Assembly (NCBI GenBank): GCA_013365325.1
Contig: JABVXV010000182.1
Span: 60,277 to 124,276, forward strand
DNA length: 64,000 nucleotides
Source: Dipetalonema caudispina
Lineage: Eukaryota; Nematoda; Chromadorea; Rhabditida; Onchocercidae
Direction of reading: 5' to 3'
A model generated the notes under the pieces. That model ran no database searches and was not told where the DNA came from. It saw only the letters and a program-made list of their open reading frames with translations. Below, piece after piece: positions 25,301 through 44,613 of this stretch. Both the position numbers and the translations under genes were made by a program. Numbering within the stretch: the stretch's first letter is position 1; every line of letters begins with the position of its first letter.

Positions 25301-28300
25301 TAAAATTTGTTACAGCTTTTAACACTAAGAAGTTGCAAATATTTGGATATTCTCATGGCATCAAACGCAGTTTGGGGATGATACATTTCATTCGAATAAA
25401 TCAACGATGAACGATTGTTTCTAAAATTTACTGCATGAACATAACCCAAAACTAAACAAGCTATCAGTTTTTTTAATGTGAAGATTCGCGATCAATTTTA
25501 TGCATCAGAAGGAAATTTATGAAAAAGTTATTACTTTAGAGAAGCAACCGGCAAAAATGGATAATTCAAAAGAAAGTAGAAAGAAAGAAGGAGAGAGAGA
25601 TAGAGAGAGAGAGAGAGAAGGGTAAGGAAGATGAAATAGCGGAAAATGGCATTTTAATTAATATATGTGTATCATGCGGATTGTTCGAATAATTAGGTAA
25701 TAAATATAATGTCAGAAACTTTAAAGGAAGGATAAATGTCAATAATAGAAAGTGGGTGATAATAATGCACATGAAGATTGGGATCATTTTTATGGAGTTA
25801 ACATTTGGGAATTAGTTAATTATCTCAATTATTTAACCACACGTCAATACCCGAATTAATACGCAACCTCCCGATCTTTCGCCTTCATTTTCTCCCTCAG
25901 TGCTATCGATAAGGGTAATATTTTTTCACATAAGGTAATGATGCCGACAAAATGTGCGTAAAAACTGATGCAAAGTGTATTTGATTTATATCAAATTCTA
26001 ATTTTTCTCGGCATTTCACTGAATAGCCGTGAACATTTTTTGTTTGTTTTTTCTCTCTTTCTCTTCCGCTTTTTTTTCTGAATGACACCAAAAAAAAAAA
26101 AAAAAAATGAGTTAATTAGTTTAATGGAAAAATCCGTCAGTCCTTTTGCATTACGGCGTCAATAACGAAATATTTCATGAAATAAAAAAAAAAAAATTTT
26201 CATTAAAATTTGTGATATTATTTATGATAGGTGTCAATCTTAACTTCTCTCTCCCTCTCCCTTTCTCCTTTTCCTCCTTTCTGCCCTCTTTTTCTATCCG
26301 TTATTTTCCACTACTCTTTTCCTTCTTCCCTTTTTCGCACCTTCTCCCTCCTCCTCTCCTTCCATTTTACAACTGTTCTAATATTTTGTAATTCTGTTTT
26401 GTGCTAATAAAATGGGAAAAGTGGAAAACGTGTAGTAATAAGAGCTATCTTTGATATTTTCATGTCACTCCTTCACATCCGTGAAACTACACGTAAATAA
26501 TACGTGAGAACGTGTGTTACTGTATTCTGTTTATCAAGGCGAATTTGCCTACCGTTGCTTCAAGAATGTGTTGAAAGGTATCGGCTGATAAAATGCGTCA
26601 TTGGTAAAAGTAAATGCTTGACTGGAACTTAGCCATGATGGAATCGAAGACATTCCGGAAGAAAGCAGACTGAAAACATCTCACCGGTCAATTACAAGCG
26701 GTTTCCTCATCTCCTCCTCCTCCTCTCTCTCTCTCTCTCCTTTCCACACCTGCCAATAAAGGGGTTGTCGTAATTAATGATTTTATTCGAACAATTACAA
26801 AATGGGCTGCCTTTCCCAACAGTTAATATTCACGTTGTGAGCAAGAAAGAAGGGAAAGGTTGAGGGCGCCGAATTGTCGTCATTGCAGTGGACAGCTGTG
26901 ACCGATTATATTTTACACTTTTCTCTATAAAAGTACTTGGGAATTGACCGACGTCTATGTCTATCGTTGCTTCAAGAATGTGTTGAAAGCTAAAAGTCAA
27001 AGTAATTCCTCAGGTTGAATGTTCTCACATTTGGAGGCCAATTGAGAACATAATTAGAATATATGGATTTACCGCATTTTTGCAATAATATTGTCAACCA
27101 TATATTAATGCTAGTAATTATAAGCATTTTGTTGTTTTCAATGAGGAAAAATGTAAGAGAAGAGTTTTTCTGATCCCTGAAAATTTTGAAAATTCACTTT
27201 TGGTTTTACATAAACAATTCCTTTTTCTACCAAAAAAAAAAAAAAAAAAAAAAAAAACCGACTGATAAAATCCCAATCAAAACTTGTCATTGTTCCAAAG
27301 TGGACATTAGAGATGTCTTATCCATAACATGATTTATCACTGAACTATAGAATATCCATTTAATATCATCAAATTAATGAAATTCATTCATCTAGCCATT
27401 ATTTTAGATGTACGGAAAGGGAACCTTAACAATGAAACAGGTACAGCTAGTGAGTAGAGCTTAAACGATCAGTCAACATCATGATCTTCCTTAGAAAGCT
27501 AATGATAACCACAATGCAGTAGTGTTACTATTCAACAGGCATTATTTATCTTATATATCTGAAGTTGTCATATAAGTTGTAGTAAAAAGATGATTAAAAT
27601 ATGAATCGATAATATCATTATTTTTTGCTTTGTTTCACTGAAAGGAAAAAATACGTTTCACATTTTATTAAATTTGCTACTTTTCTATACCACATATCTA
27701 ATTATGGAATCAACAAATAAACTGATTCAAAAAATGAGATATCATTCATTTACCGTGTTTACAATATAAACAATTTTTACATGATATTAATATATGCACG
27801 AAGTAAAGAGTGAAATGTCACAGTCATAGTGTTTGAAAAAATGTTGCAGGAAGGAAGTTTGAAAAGAGAAGTTTGGAAGGCTTTTAATTTGACTCAATAC
27901 ATTTTGACAAAAATTTCTCACTGTAAATTAATGTATGTTTCCTGAATGAAGACTATCTTTTTACTGTTAAACTTTGTCAAGCTTATTTCTCAGAAGCAAC
28001 CGATTTTCAACAAACAAAGAATACTTCCCATTTTTTATCATTAAATACATACCAATACTCACTGAAATGTCAGATAAAATCTTGTATCTCAAGAGATATC
28101 ACTCGCTATCAAGCGATAATCAATACCGTTGATAGGAATCACATGCAGTCAATATTTGTAAATTTTAAATTATTAAAAAATTCCATCAGTTATACAGTTT
28201 CTGTTGCAAATAAACTAAATCACATCGCTATGAAATCTGTAATACACATTGGAGGAAAAGGAAGTCGTGATGATCATAAATTAAAAAGTAATAAAGTTTC

Positions 28301-28827
28301 AAACCTGCAGAAGATTTTGTGAAAAACACAGAAGATGATTGAAATAGGAGTTCCCTGATTCTAAAAAAGTATGCCGATGTTGTATTGTAGCCCACTTTCT
28401 GCTGCTACAATAGCCATTGTATCCCGGTAATCAGTCAGAGATCAATTATACAACGGTATCTGATATGCAGCTTCAGAATTGTACAAAAACACGGTGCTCT
28501 ATAGCAGGGCAATATAAGAAATAAGCAATAATTATAATTTAGCAAGCAGTGTTATGATACTAAAATTGTTGAAACTTTGTGACTAGTGCGACAGGAAGGT
28601 CAACATCATCATATTTAGCCATTTTCAGCCTTCCACACTTACAATTTCTATTTCCTTCTACTTTACTATCAATCGTCGTTTTTCACTTATATCACCTTGA
28701 CTGTGATAGAATTTCTTATTGGACCATTTCTTTTAACTTTAAGAATTTGACAGTGTTATATAACAAAGCTAATTCGTAACATAGAATAACAGATATAACA
28801 AACAAAAGATATAAATTTAATCAAATT
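22359..28827. other. 6.5 kb intergenic stretch, no gene seen
   Basis: I see no exon series on either strand. Content includes poly(A) runs near 21461, 24857, 26091 and 27232, a GA-rich tract at about 25588-25620, a CT-rich tract at about 26240-26370, a CT run near 26724-26742 and a 25-base direct repeat at 26553 and 26965. It lies between the 3' ends of the Rab40-like gene and vab-15, so it contains both 3' untranslated regions. Confidence 0.5.
26553..26989. repeat. Pair of identical 25-base direct repeats
   Basis: The sequence CGTTGCTTCAAGAATGTG plus TTGAAAG occurs exactly at 26553-26577 and 26965-26989, 412 bases apart. Flanks are similar for only a few bases. Such an exact repeat is unlikely by chance in this composition, but no element borders are visible. 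Confidence 0.7.
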
Positions 28828-34602
<5,775 letters not shown>

Positions 34603-37079
34603 CGGCTACGGCTGTTAAGTCGCTGAAAAGGAATAAAAATACTAAAATTGCAAATGAATTATTATGAATAGCGTACATGTGAAAGTAATCCAAGAGTTGA
34701 CATTTAATATTGTGTGCTGTTAGGTGCAGCGATATTTTGCAACTTTACGAAAGTCACAGTATCAGTATGCATAAATAAAAGTAATTGTACAAATGGGTAA
34801 TGAATTGGTTCAAATCAAATCAAAAAAAAAAAAAAAAATCAATTACTCGTGTGTCAAAAGTTATATTATTGAATTGAATGCATGCAAAACAAAAACATAA
34901 AGGCGGTCGCAATTTTCGGATACAAATGGTACCATTTTAGGATTTTACACAAAAGTTGAAGGCGGTAAGTGATAGAAACCGGTAAGAGACAATAAAAAAA
35001 ATGCATCGAGGCCCATCCCATCCGAATAAATCCGAATATAGAAATGCCGTCGGACTCATACCAACCGCAGTTACTTGCAGTGAGATGGCAAACGAACTGC
35101 AGTAACAGTAGCAAACTTGTTCCTCCCTCTACCGTTTACTTATCGGGCATCAAAAACGATGAATGGTACCTCCCACATCCGTCTAAATTGCTTTACTTTC
35201 AGCAGTTTTGTAGTGTTGCTCCTGCTGTTAACGGCACCATCATCTGGTGCAACAGCAAGAATGATGATGATAATGATGAGGACGGTAATGACTACAATTA
35301 TGATCATGTTACTTTGTTGAAGGTGTTCATAATGGATGTGATAATATTTTACTAATGATAATTGTAGCAATGATTATGAAAATGTTAGTGGTAATTATTT
35401 AGAATTATAATAGTGATATTAGTTTAATATTACTGGTAAAAGATCGGTACTGATTGCAATTTATGATAGCGTTAATTTTTAGAAGTAACGAAATTCTATA
35501 TGACAGTGAAAAGCATCAATACATGAGATGAAGTATCATGGAACTAGTGAGTTGATTGGGGAATGAATGAAGGGTACCGCTGTCTATACAACACCAACCC
35601 ATCCATCCTCCAACCATTATCATCCAATGGGATTCTGCTCCTCCTCTGGGAAACAGATCTAATAAGTGAAATTGATGGGTCATTATAATTGCCACTTGCT
35701 CCTAAATGCTTTTCTCTTCATTTTTAACAACTTTCAAATAGCTCAATGAAACGCTTAATTGCTTCTTTCTGATGTTCACTCCATACACGGATCCCAATTG
35801 TAACACAGTAAAAATTCCATCATTATCTCCTCTCTGACTTCTCATCCTTTCATCAATATTTGCCCTCAGTTTTCCTAAATTTGTATGAAATTGTTAGCTA
35901 TGCGATAGCAATATCGGTAGGTGCATTAAATATCCTATTGTCCTCAATAAACTAATATAATTGAAAAATTCTGATAAATTCTTAACATTCTACTTTTGTT
36001 TTGATCAATAATTTATTAATTGTACTTAGTGTTGACTTCTCGAGATAGCACCAAAATGTATTGCTATTCTAGGAAGAAATAAATTTAACAACGGTAAAAA
36101 CTTATAGCTCATTCATTCCTTTTAGATGTAAAGTTAGTAGATCCAATTCCCTTCTTTTCCTCTCCAATCGCCATTATAAATCTTCATTTTCATCCCAGCT
36201 GTTCCTAAAAATTTTTCGCCTCATTCTTCCATTGTTTTGTGAGAATATAGCAAAAAAAAAAAAAAAAAATATTAAAAGGTAATTGAAAGAAAATCAACAT
36301 ATAACATTAGCAAAATGGAAGAAATTCTATATTTTACATAATGCTACCGTATCCAGCTATTGCTAGTAGCTATCAAAAGTGAAACTGACCAGCAAAGCTT
36401 GGGATTGTGCATGTTGTTGATATGACACATTGTCACCAACTGGTAAAGATGCAGAGAATTGCTTTACGCACTTTTATTACAAGAAATGAATTAATTAAGC
36501 AGCTGGTGCCCTCACCAAATTGCCATTAACCTTTTCTTATTGCCAATCTAATCGTCTTCAAAATTTCCTAATTACCTAATTTGAGCCAATAGACATCTCC
36601 CAAGCTTCTATTAACTCTTTTCCTTTACCGGATCCGTCCTGATTAAACAAACTTCCTTAAAATAACTTCAACTATCGCCTATTCATCTATCTTTCTACAC
36701 ACATCAGGAAAAAAAAAAAAAAAAAATGAAAGAAAAACTCATCAAGAAAAACTTTTGAGCTTAAAAAGAAAAAAAAAAAAAACCCATTACTTTCTTTCAA
36801 ACTTTATGCAATTGTGGGGATTTTCACTAGTTTTATGAATTTATAGGATAATTATAAATCTAACTTTACAGATCAATTCTCTAGATTTCATTCAAATATA
36901 CATGAAATTTATTTCAAAATTTAAAGCAAAGATACTATGTTGATTAAAATTTTATCATACAAAACTTAGTTCCATCAATCAAATATATGAACTGACTTCC
37001 TCAATAACATTGAGGTGACATTTTATTTGTAATATTGACAGATAAGCATGGACTTGAAAAGAAAAAAAAGAAGATAAAC

Positions 37080-37215
37080 TTAGCATCGTTGAGTGATTGC
37101 TGAAATTTCGCTAATGCTGATAATCTATTTGTTCGTATAACTAAAGCTTTTTCAAAATTTATTGCTTCTCCATCATCATTATGACGTGAAAAATTAACAG
37201 GTGTTGTGTTGTAAG
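37080..37215 (-). CDS. Orphan exon-like block, gene unknown
   Basis: Between an acceptor (TTTGTCAG before 37215) and a possible donor (GTTTAT after 37080) the minus strand is open for 45 codons with natural protein composition: it includes TTPVNFSRHNDDGEAINFEK and ALVIRTNRLSALAKFQQSLN. The exon would enter in phase 1 and leave in phase 2. I do not recognise the family. No partner exon with clear coding content is seen nearby. The acceptor at 34622, just before the vab-15 start codon, is phase-compatible and would add about 20 codons in another frame of that exon, but this may be coincidence. Confidence 0.35.
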
Positions 37216-40200
37216 CTGACAAATTGGTCGGAAACTGTTAGTTGTTGGTTTGTTTATTTTCATTAAGAAAACTAATTCACTAAAGATTTATTAATAAATA
37301 GTTGTTGCAAAAAAAAAGAAGAAAAAAAAAAAGAAACAAAAGCAGAAAGAATTCAAATCAATTACAATTTGAAGATTACAGAACAGATATGATCTACAAA
37401 TTACAACTTTTGCATTTTAATGAAGAATATCGAAGAAATTTTTTACTATGTGGTAAAAAAGCAAAATCATACAACATGGAATGATACGGTATAATACAAT
37501 TTGCAAGATAGAGGTTCAGTATCTTTTGAAACTATCATTAATATAATTATCTCATTGTCGCCACCGATAGAAAATTAGTAATTTTGACAATTTTTAAAAT
37601 TTCTACAGCAGAATTAATGAGGAAGTCAGAGTAAACAAACAATTATAAGCACAATTCAATACTGTCAAAGTTAAATTGAAAGTTAAAGATCGAAATTACG
37701 AAAATTTGTTAATTTCATCTAATTATTATGAAAATAAATGAGCATTAGTAATTTTTTTCTGCAGGAAATTTGCCACCAATCATTAGTTCTCCCAAAATGT
37801 TGTTTACTGATAACTGGGAGATACTGACTAGAGCTGTATGTTTTCAAAGTGGAATTCTTTATAAATACAAAATTTGAAATTTGATATTCATGGACGTATT
37901 TCAACGAAACGGTGATTCGATCAGCTATTAGCTTTTCTTACAGCTATAACTAATTAGCCGAAAATATCTTTGCTTCCTCATTCGTTTCTTAAAAATTGTT
38001 AGATTTAGCGCCCAAATTTTAGTTTTAGCAAAAAATGAAAGCATTTATTCAAACTATGCCACCAACTTCTCTTGCATTCTTTCAAACTAATTGGTATTAA
38101 TTGACTACAGGATAAAAGTGAAATTTTCTTTGTTTGAAAATTTAGAAGAAAATGCAGAAATACATTTTTGAATTTTAAATCTAGAACTAACAAGACCTCT
38201 GTCTGAATTAATTTATAATATGAGAATTTGCTAGCGATTACTATACTCATCTTTTGTACTACTTAGAAATATTTGGTGCGGGAATAAAGTATAAAGGAAG
38301 GTAAAAAAGTTGAATGACTGTATCCGTGTCAATTATTTAAAATTGTAAGAAATAAATGAGAGGATGGAGAAGTTAATAGAATGGAAAATAATGAAAAAAT
38401 GGAACAAAATAAATTAGGAATAAAAGATGTGCAGATCAAATAATTATCATAATGATTGGATAGAGCTAAAAGTGGGTTCATTATTTAATAGTTAATTTCC
38501 AGCTTTTCCCATTACCGCAATCTTCATCAATTTGCATATTTTTTTCTGGAAAGAACGATGGTTTTTCATCTCCAGAAAAGAAAATTGGCCCCATGAGGAA
38601 GTAAAATGAGCAGTAGCATAGTGCAATATGGGCTCAAATAAGTAATAGTACTATGCCTCTTCCGAATAAATTACTGGCCAATCGGTGTGAAGGATGCTGA
38701 CAGATAGATTTGGTCTTCCTTTTCCCTTCCTCCATCCGGAAATTGATGTCGATCACGATAATCCGGCTCACACTTCTTCACGTCCTTCTCCTTCCTGCTT
38801 TTTCCCCTCCTCTTCACTTTTCACTTCTTTTCTTATTTCAAAACCTACAGAACTTCCGAATTTTTCATTGATTTTCAATGTATCGCTTAGATGGTTTCGC
38901 TTATTTTCTGGCCATGTTTTCCCAGATAACCATTTAACATTGGACATACTCAAATATGTATAAAATAGATAGATATACAATGATTATATCAAATATCCTA
39001 ATTTCACTTCATATCAACAGTTTATTAGCACATTATACATAATACTTACATTCTAGTTAAAATATTTAATTTCAAATCACTACTCTTTCTAATTAGATTG
39101 CTATCGAAATATTTCAAATTAAAGAATTATTTTGTACAGAAATTTATTAGACTCATCTTATAATTGATGCAATTAAGAGCACTTTAAATCATAGCTTATG
39201 ATTTGAAAGGCAATATATACAAGGGATTGTTTAAGTATGGTATGGGAATTGAAAGAGAATGATGATGGTATTAGAAAAACTGACAAGTAGGAAAAGTTGG
39301 GAATGAAAAGCGGGGGAAAGAAGGAACAAGGATAGATGAGGAAGGGAAAAGGAAAAAGTTTTTGGAGCGGGAAGATATTAAATAATAATGTCCAGTAATA
39401 AATTGATTTCATTGAAACAGCTGCATCGAGAATGTCCAGAAGATGGAACCTGTTTGCTTGCATTATTCGACACTCGAAAACGCATAATAAACATTTATGA
39501 TTGCACTTCCTTCGATTAGGGCTCTTTGGCTGAGCAGTAGCAATTAACAGTCTATAAAAATTTTGGTACGGCTGTTCTAACTCTTTTCTAGATAGTCTTT
39601 TCATTTTCTACAATTTTGGCAAAAAGGTTAAGCTATATTTTTGGATTTGCAAACTTTCATCTTTTAATCGACAACTATTTTGACCGCTGAAACGACATAA
39701 ATCAACATTATAAGAGTATAGTTAATTAAGCAACCCATAATAATTCTACCCATTAATTTAGACCAAACCTAATAATCCATCATCAATACACTCTATAGCA
39801 AGCAATACTAACTACAATGTCGTTACTATTATTAACAACTTCTTTCTGATGTCCTAAATTGCAAAACACAATTTGTTCATTAAGATTTCAAAATTAACGT
39901 TAACTGATACAAACACCTTAGATAATATTATTAATTTTAATTTATTTCCTATCAGATTTAACAGCAATAACAATAACACCTGGTATTTTGGATGAATAGC
40001 AGGAATCAAATATTATTTAATTGAATACTCAAATGTACATTCAAATATTCCGACACTATTGAATGTCTTCTTTGAATAATAAAAAATCGTCTTCTATCAT
40101 TCACATTCAGTTCTGTTAAAACATTTATGCTGCAGCAATAGCTTTTGCATTTGTAATTAAGGGAAAATATTTGCTCTTTTACATTTTAAACATTAAAGCG

Positions 40201-41619
40201 AAACGAAATAACTTTCAACTTCCGAAGTTCATAAGAATCAAAATTTAACTGATTTTAATATTTCCGGTTTAAGCACCAGTAGATATTATAATGATAAGAA
40301 TAACACAAATATATTTTTTATTCAGAACAGAAGTTCATATATCGTGTATCATTAAAGTATCTAATATTATTTATATCATTAGAACACAAGGATATATCCA
40401 TTTTCCATGTGAATTTATCTTTGTTACAAATAAAATTTTTGAAACTGAAGGAATTATGAGGAAATTAACCATATTATGAGAAGAAAATGATAACCCAAAT
40501 CGATTGGATTATCCTCCATCATTTAGATCATATAACAGTTTGAATACATACTGAGTGTATTGATACCGACCACTTAGCGGTCTCAAGTTTTTAGAGAAAT
40601 ATTAAAAGAAATCAATTAAGTAATTGATGGATCATTTGACAAGCGGGTCTACTTAAGATAATAATTATTGGCTTTGTTCATCCATCATCATTAGAATCAA
40701 TTGATTACTCTTGTGAATCTTAAAAACGAATAATGAACTTACTGGATGATCTAATTGGAATCCGCTTATCCACCCATATTTTGCCTCATTTTCTTTACCG
40801 TGGGACCAATCTTTTTTCTTTTTTTTTTTTTTTTTTTTCCTGTCATTAATTTGGACAGAAATTATTCATTGTTTTTCAATCATCGTCCTTTATTAAATAG
40901 CTTGAATTCATTTTAATACATCACTTCAACCGTTTTTCTTCCCATTTGATTAACGACCAAGAGGTTATTTCTTTGAAAATGCGATAATGGATTCATTGCT
41001 TGCAAGCTTATCGTATCATTTTCCCAAGTCATCACTTTTTGATAACCACACTTTCAACCATTTAACATTCCCATCAATCAGCAATGAACTCTTCCCAAAC
41101 TATTTGAAAGCAATCATTGTAATTCCTCATTGGATTTTTCACTTTGTCTTTAAGCATCTGACTACTGTCGAAATTTCAATGTTACAGCATTTGTATAAAT
41201 CATGTCTAACAAAACGCTGTTAAAAACAACTCCATAACCTGCCAAAATAAATTTACTACATTGTTAAAAGAAATCTACTTGGAAGTGATACAACTACTTG
41301 CCGAGAAGTCAGTCATTGAAATTCATTTTGAGGAAAAATAAAGGCTTTTTTTTGTTTAATTAAGAAAGCAAAGGTCAGAGATTTGGGAAAAATTGCTGCA
41401 ACATTTCAAGCCGAAACAAAAAGCAATAACAATAAAAAGGGATGAAGGAAGGTAAAAGAAAGGTAGAACTATGTAAAAAACAATTGAATAAAAGATGGTT
41501 ATTTACAATTGCTAATAATTACTGCTTACTTATTAGCAGTATGATTGTACGATTAATGATAAATGCTCTTGTTGCTTATTCATTACTGATATGATAAAAT
41601 GAAGAATTAAATGGAAAAG

Positions 41620-41621
<2 letters not shown>

Positions 41622-41665
<44 letters not shown>
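41622..41665. repeat. (TA)n microsatellite
   Basis: About 22 uninterrupted TA units. Long TA runs are unstable and also form cruciforms. Confidence 0.95.
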
Positions 41666-41669
<4 letters not shown>

Positions 41670-43873
41670 GATAGTCAATGGTTGTTGATAGGAATTATCT
41701 GGTGTTGAGAGTGGCATAACTAACCCTGGGGTCAACAAATGACACAAAGCGCATTTTCAAACAACCAATTAACATGGTTAATTAATCAGCTACACAGTTT
41801 AAAGTTTGTTTAGTGGAAGCAACAACTGCTTTATCTTTTCTTACATTCCAAAGGCGGGAAGGGAAGAGGTACACTCATTTCATCAGCAACACACTCACAA
41901 TCACCGCATCTCTAATCACATCTAATTCAATCGTCTAATATCTGTCAAACATACATCAATGAAATTTCATCTCACAATCTCAAAATTTTATTCTCATTCT
42001 CTTCAACATCATCATATCAAAACCATTTAACATCATTGCGAATAAATAAACAGACACGAACAATTGCTTTTCATTTATTCGTTAATTCCATAAAACAAGC
42101 GAATATTTCGAAAACTGTTTGTTTTAACTTTAACATAGTAAAAATATGGAAAAATATTAACAAAATCTTTTTTTTTCTTGTTGTATACATTATAGGATAA
42201 CTTTCTCAAATTAAAAGAACATTAATTACCAGCCAACATTAATTGCCATCCAATAATTTTGATTTATAAGCATAAGTTACACTTATATCTAGATGGAAAA
42301 TAGATAAGAAGATAGAATTGTTGAGAATAATTACGTTATATGTCGTATTAGATAAATAATCAGGTAACTCTTAAATATTTTAAGATATTATGATAATTCG
42401 TTGATAATAAATAATCATTACTACTCATCAAAGAGGTTGTTACGCTATTGTATTGTTAAGCGATTATTACTTGAAAAAAAAAAAAAGAAATCACTACAAC
42501 CGTTATAAGCAAAAGGTTAGTTCATTACCAAAATACAGTATTTTCTCGTCTTAATTAGTCTTACCTACTCTTATGTCTCTTACGTCAGTATCATTTGTTA
42601 AAGAAAACATTTGCTGAAATAATTTCTCTTTGACATAGAGTGATCTATTATTTAGCAAATTACAAACAACAAATAATTTCATAAAAATTTATACTAATTG
42701 AAATTCTGGATGACTTCACTAATTGTAATGAATGCTAGAGTGAAATAAACTGCACAATTACACTAAGAGCTAATCATTATCATTAAATAATTCGTCAATT
42801 CGATCTACCATATTTCAAGTTTCTAAAACGTTCCTTATATCATAATTTTTGCTAAATCAGCTAACATTGTATACCGCAAGAAAATTTCCTATAAAAATTT
42901 GAAGTATTACCCAAATTTTTTTAGGCTAATTTTTTCAAATAGATATCCTATCGGAATGATCATGTTGTTGTGATCAGCTAAGGAAAGAGAAAGTTAAGAG
43001 ATGAAAAACTTAAACAATGTTGATAATAATGTTTTGGTTAAATATTTTTAAATGCAAATATCATATTAAATAGAAAATTTCATTCAAAATTATGATGAAA
43101 AGAAGAAAATAAACATTGAAAAGATGAAATTTCTTCCCTTTTTTTTTCGGTTCATATTTACGTAATTGTTAGGAAATTATTGAATAATCCATTTAAGTAA
43201 AAAAAAAAAAAAAAAAAAAAAAAAGAAAGAAATTACATAGAGAAATGAAGCATTTTCAATACCTTATGAAGATGTAATTTTATAATGCAGCAGAAATTAT
43301 GGAATATGCATTAAAGAAAATTTCTCAAAAATATCTTGATATCAATTCAAATTCTAATCAGATAATCTAGTTCTAGTTCGCCTAGTAAATTACCCTGTCT
43401 ATTTCTCACACTATGTATCACTACGAATCGTGAAAAGGAAGAATATCATCTTATAACTTCAACGAATTACAATGCGTATAATGGTATTTCGATTTCTGTA
43501 CCGGTAAGTAGAAAGGCCAATGAGATTCGTTTGTTAACAAAACAGAGAAAGCTATTTGCACTCAGCAATTAAGAGAACAGTTGTCAATGGTGCTGCACTC
43601 CATCAATCAATCGTTTGATCATCATTTCGGCTTACTTTGATTGTCACAAAAATAATTACTGCTATATTGCTACTATCCAACAAGCATTAAGTTAGCGTGA
43701 TATTGGCAGAAAATTAAAATTAACGGTACACATTTGAGATCCTATCAATAGTACCTTGCTTAGATATCACTAAATGATACAGTTTGGTACACAACCAATA
43801 GCCAAATATGTTTACACTTATTTGTTTCATACGCTTCTACACGTGACGTTAACTAGAACATACAAATGCATCA

Positions 43874-44299
43874 TCATAATAAATCGGAAAATCTTAAAAA
43901 CCTGTCTGTCATCTCACAAGTGCAAATCCCACCTCCGTTATCTATTCCTGATTTTGGAACACCGCATTTCCAAAATGGTGCAATTAAATCCCATACTTCA
44001 TTAACCGGTCCTGCAAGATTACAACTACAGTTGCAATTAAGACTAATATCGCTGATGAAACAGGATGACATTGCGCTGTCGCTGTTTCTTCTTTTGTGAA
44101 TTAGTAGCTTTTTAATTTCTCGGACTTTCACTGAGGTTGCACATACAGAACTGAATAATTTGCGCAAAGTCTTATTCAAAATGGATACTTCGTACAAAAT
44201 AAAAACAATAATAACAATAATAAATATACTGAAAATACAATCACTGGACGGATAAGTGTGAGCAAGTAAATAAAACGCCATACGGGAAACAGTTATCAT
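43874..44299 (-). CDS. Small putative membrane protein, unknown
   Basis: An unbroken frame of 141 codons starts with ATG immediately after an in-frame stop and ends 43874. Residues about 20-42 form one hydrophobic segment (CIFSIFIIVIIVFILYEVSI), followed by a basic stretch (RKLF..KVREIKKLLIHKRR) and a Cys-rich C-terminal part (CNCSCNLAGPVNEVWDL, CGVPKSG, GGICTCE). This looks like a type II or single-pass membrane protein. It lies 315 bases downstream of the attractin stop codon on the same strand, so it could be a downstream gene or part of a longer 3' untranslated region. No family was recognised. The length is above chance for this composition but not decisive. Confidence 0.45.
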   Translation of the reverse strand: MITVSRMAFYLLAHTYPSSDCIFSIFIIVIIVFILYEVSILNKTLRKLFSSVCATSVKVREIKKLLIHKRRNSDSAMSSCFISDISLNCNCSCNLAGPVNEVWDLIAPFWKCGVPKSGIDNGGGICTCEMTDRFLRFSDLL

Positions 44300-44613
44300 T
44301 TATCGCTTTTTGTTAAAATGCTTGTTTTGTTAGAACTTCACAAAATTAACTCAAGAATAAACGAAGATCAGATTTTCTACAACTTCCAACCCATTCTTAC
44401 CGGCACACTAATTTAAAATTCATTTTTGCGATCTACCAGTATCACTTCCTTTTTTTTCCAAGATACAAAAATGCCTAAAATATAAACAGTATTCTCAAAC
44501 GAACCAAATATAGCAGTAAAGGCGCTTCAAAAATGCAAGTATCACATTCGCTTCAAATTTGAAAAAATAACGAATTATATGTTGGACAAGTAAATACAGT
44601 AATTTCATGTCTA

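Larger units (their letters stand above)
34603..43873. other. 9.3 kb upstream of vab-15, largely without genes
   Basis: Apart from the orphan exon-like block at 37080-37215, I find no supported coding sequence. There is a GATGAT-rich stretch near 35258-35300, poly(A) runs near 34820, 36252, 36710, 36770 and 43200, a poly(T) run near 40816 and a TA microsatellite at 41622. Long pyrimidine-rich frames near 39.2-39.4 kb look like composition artefacts. Its place upstream of a developmental homeobox gene makes it a likely home for enhancers, which is inference. Confidence 0.5.

Noticed and set aside
37740..37910. Possible plus-strand exon after a TTTTCTGCAG acceptor
   Set aside because: It reads 37 codons to a stop, but no upstream exon in a matching phase was found. 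The minus strand is also open here.
39173..39604. 143-codon minus-strand frame
   Set aside because: The second half is Phe/Pro/Ser/Leu-rich and comes from a pyrimidine-rich tract. No splice sites, upstream control or known motif.
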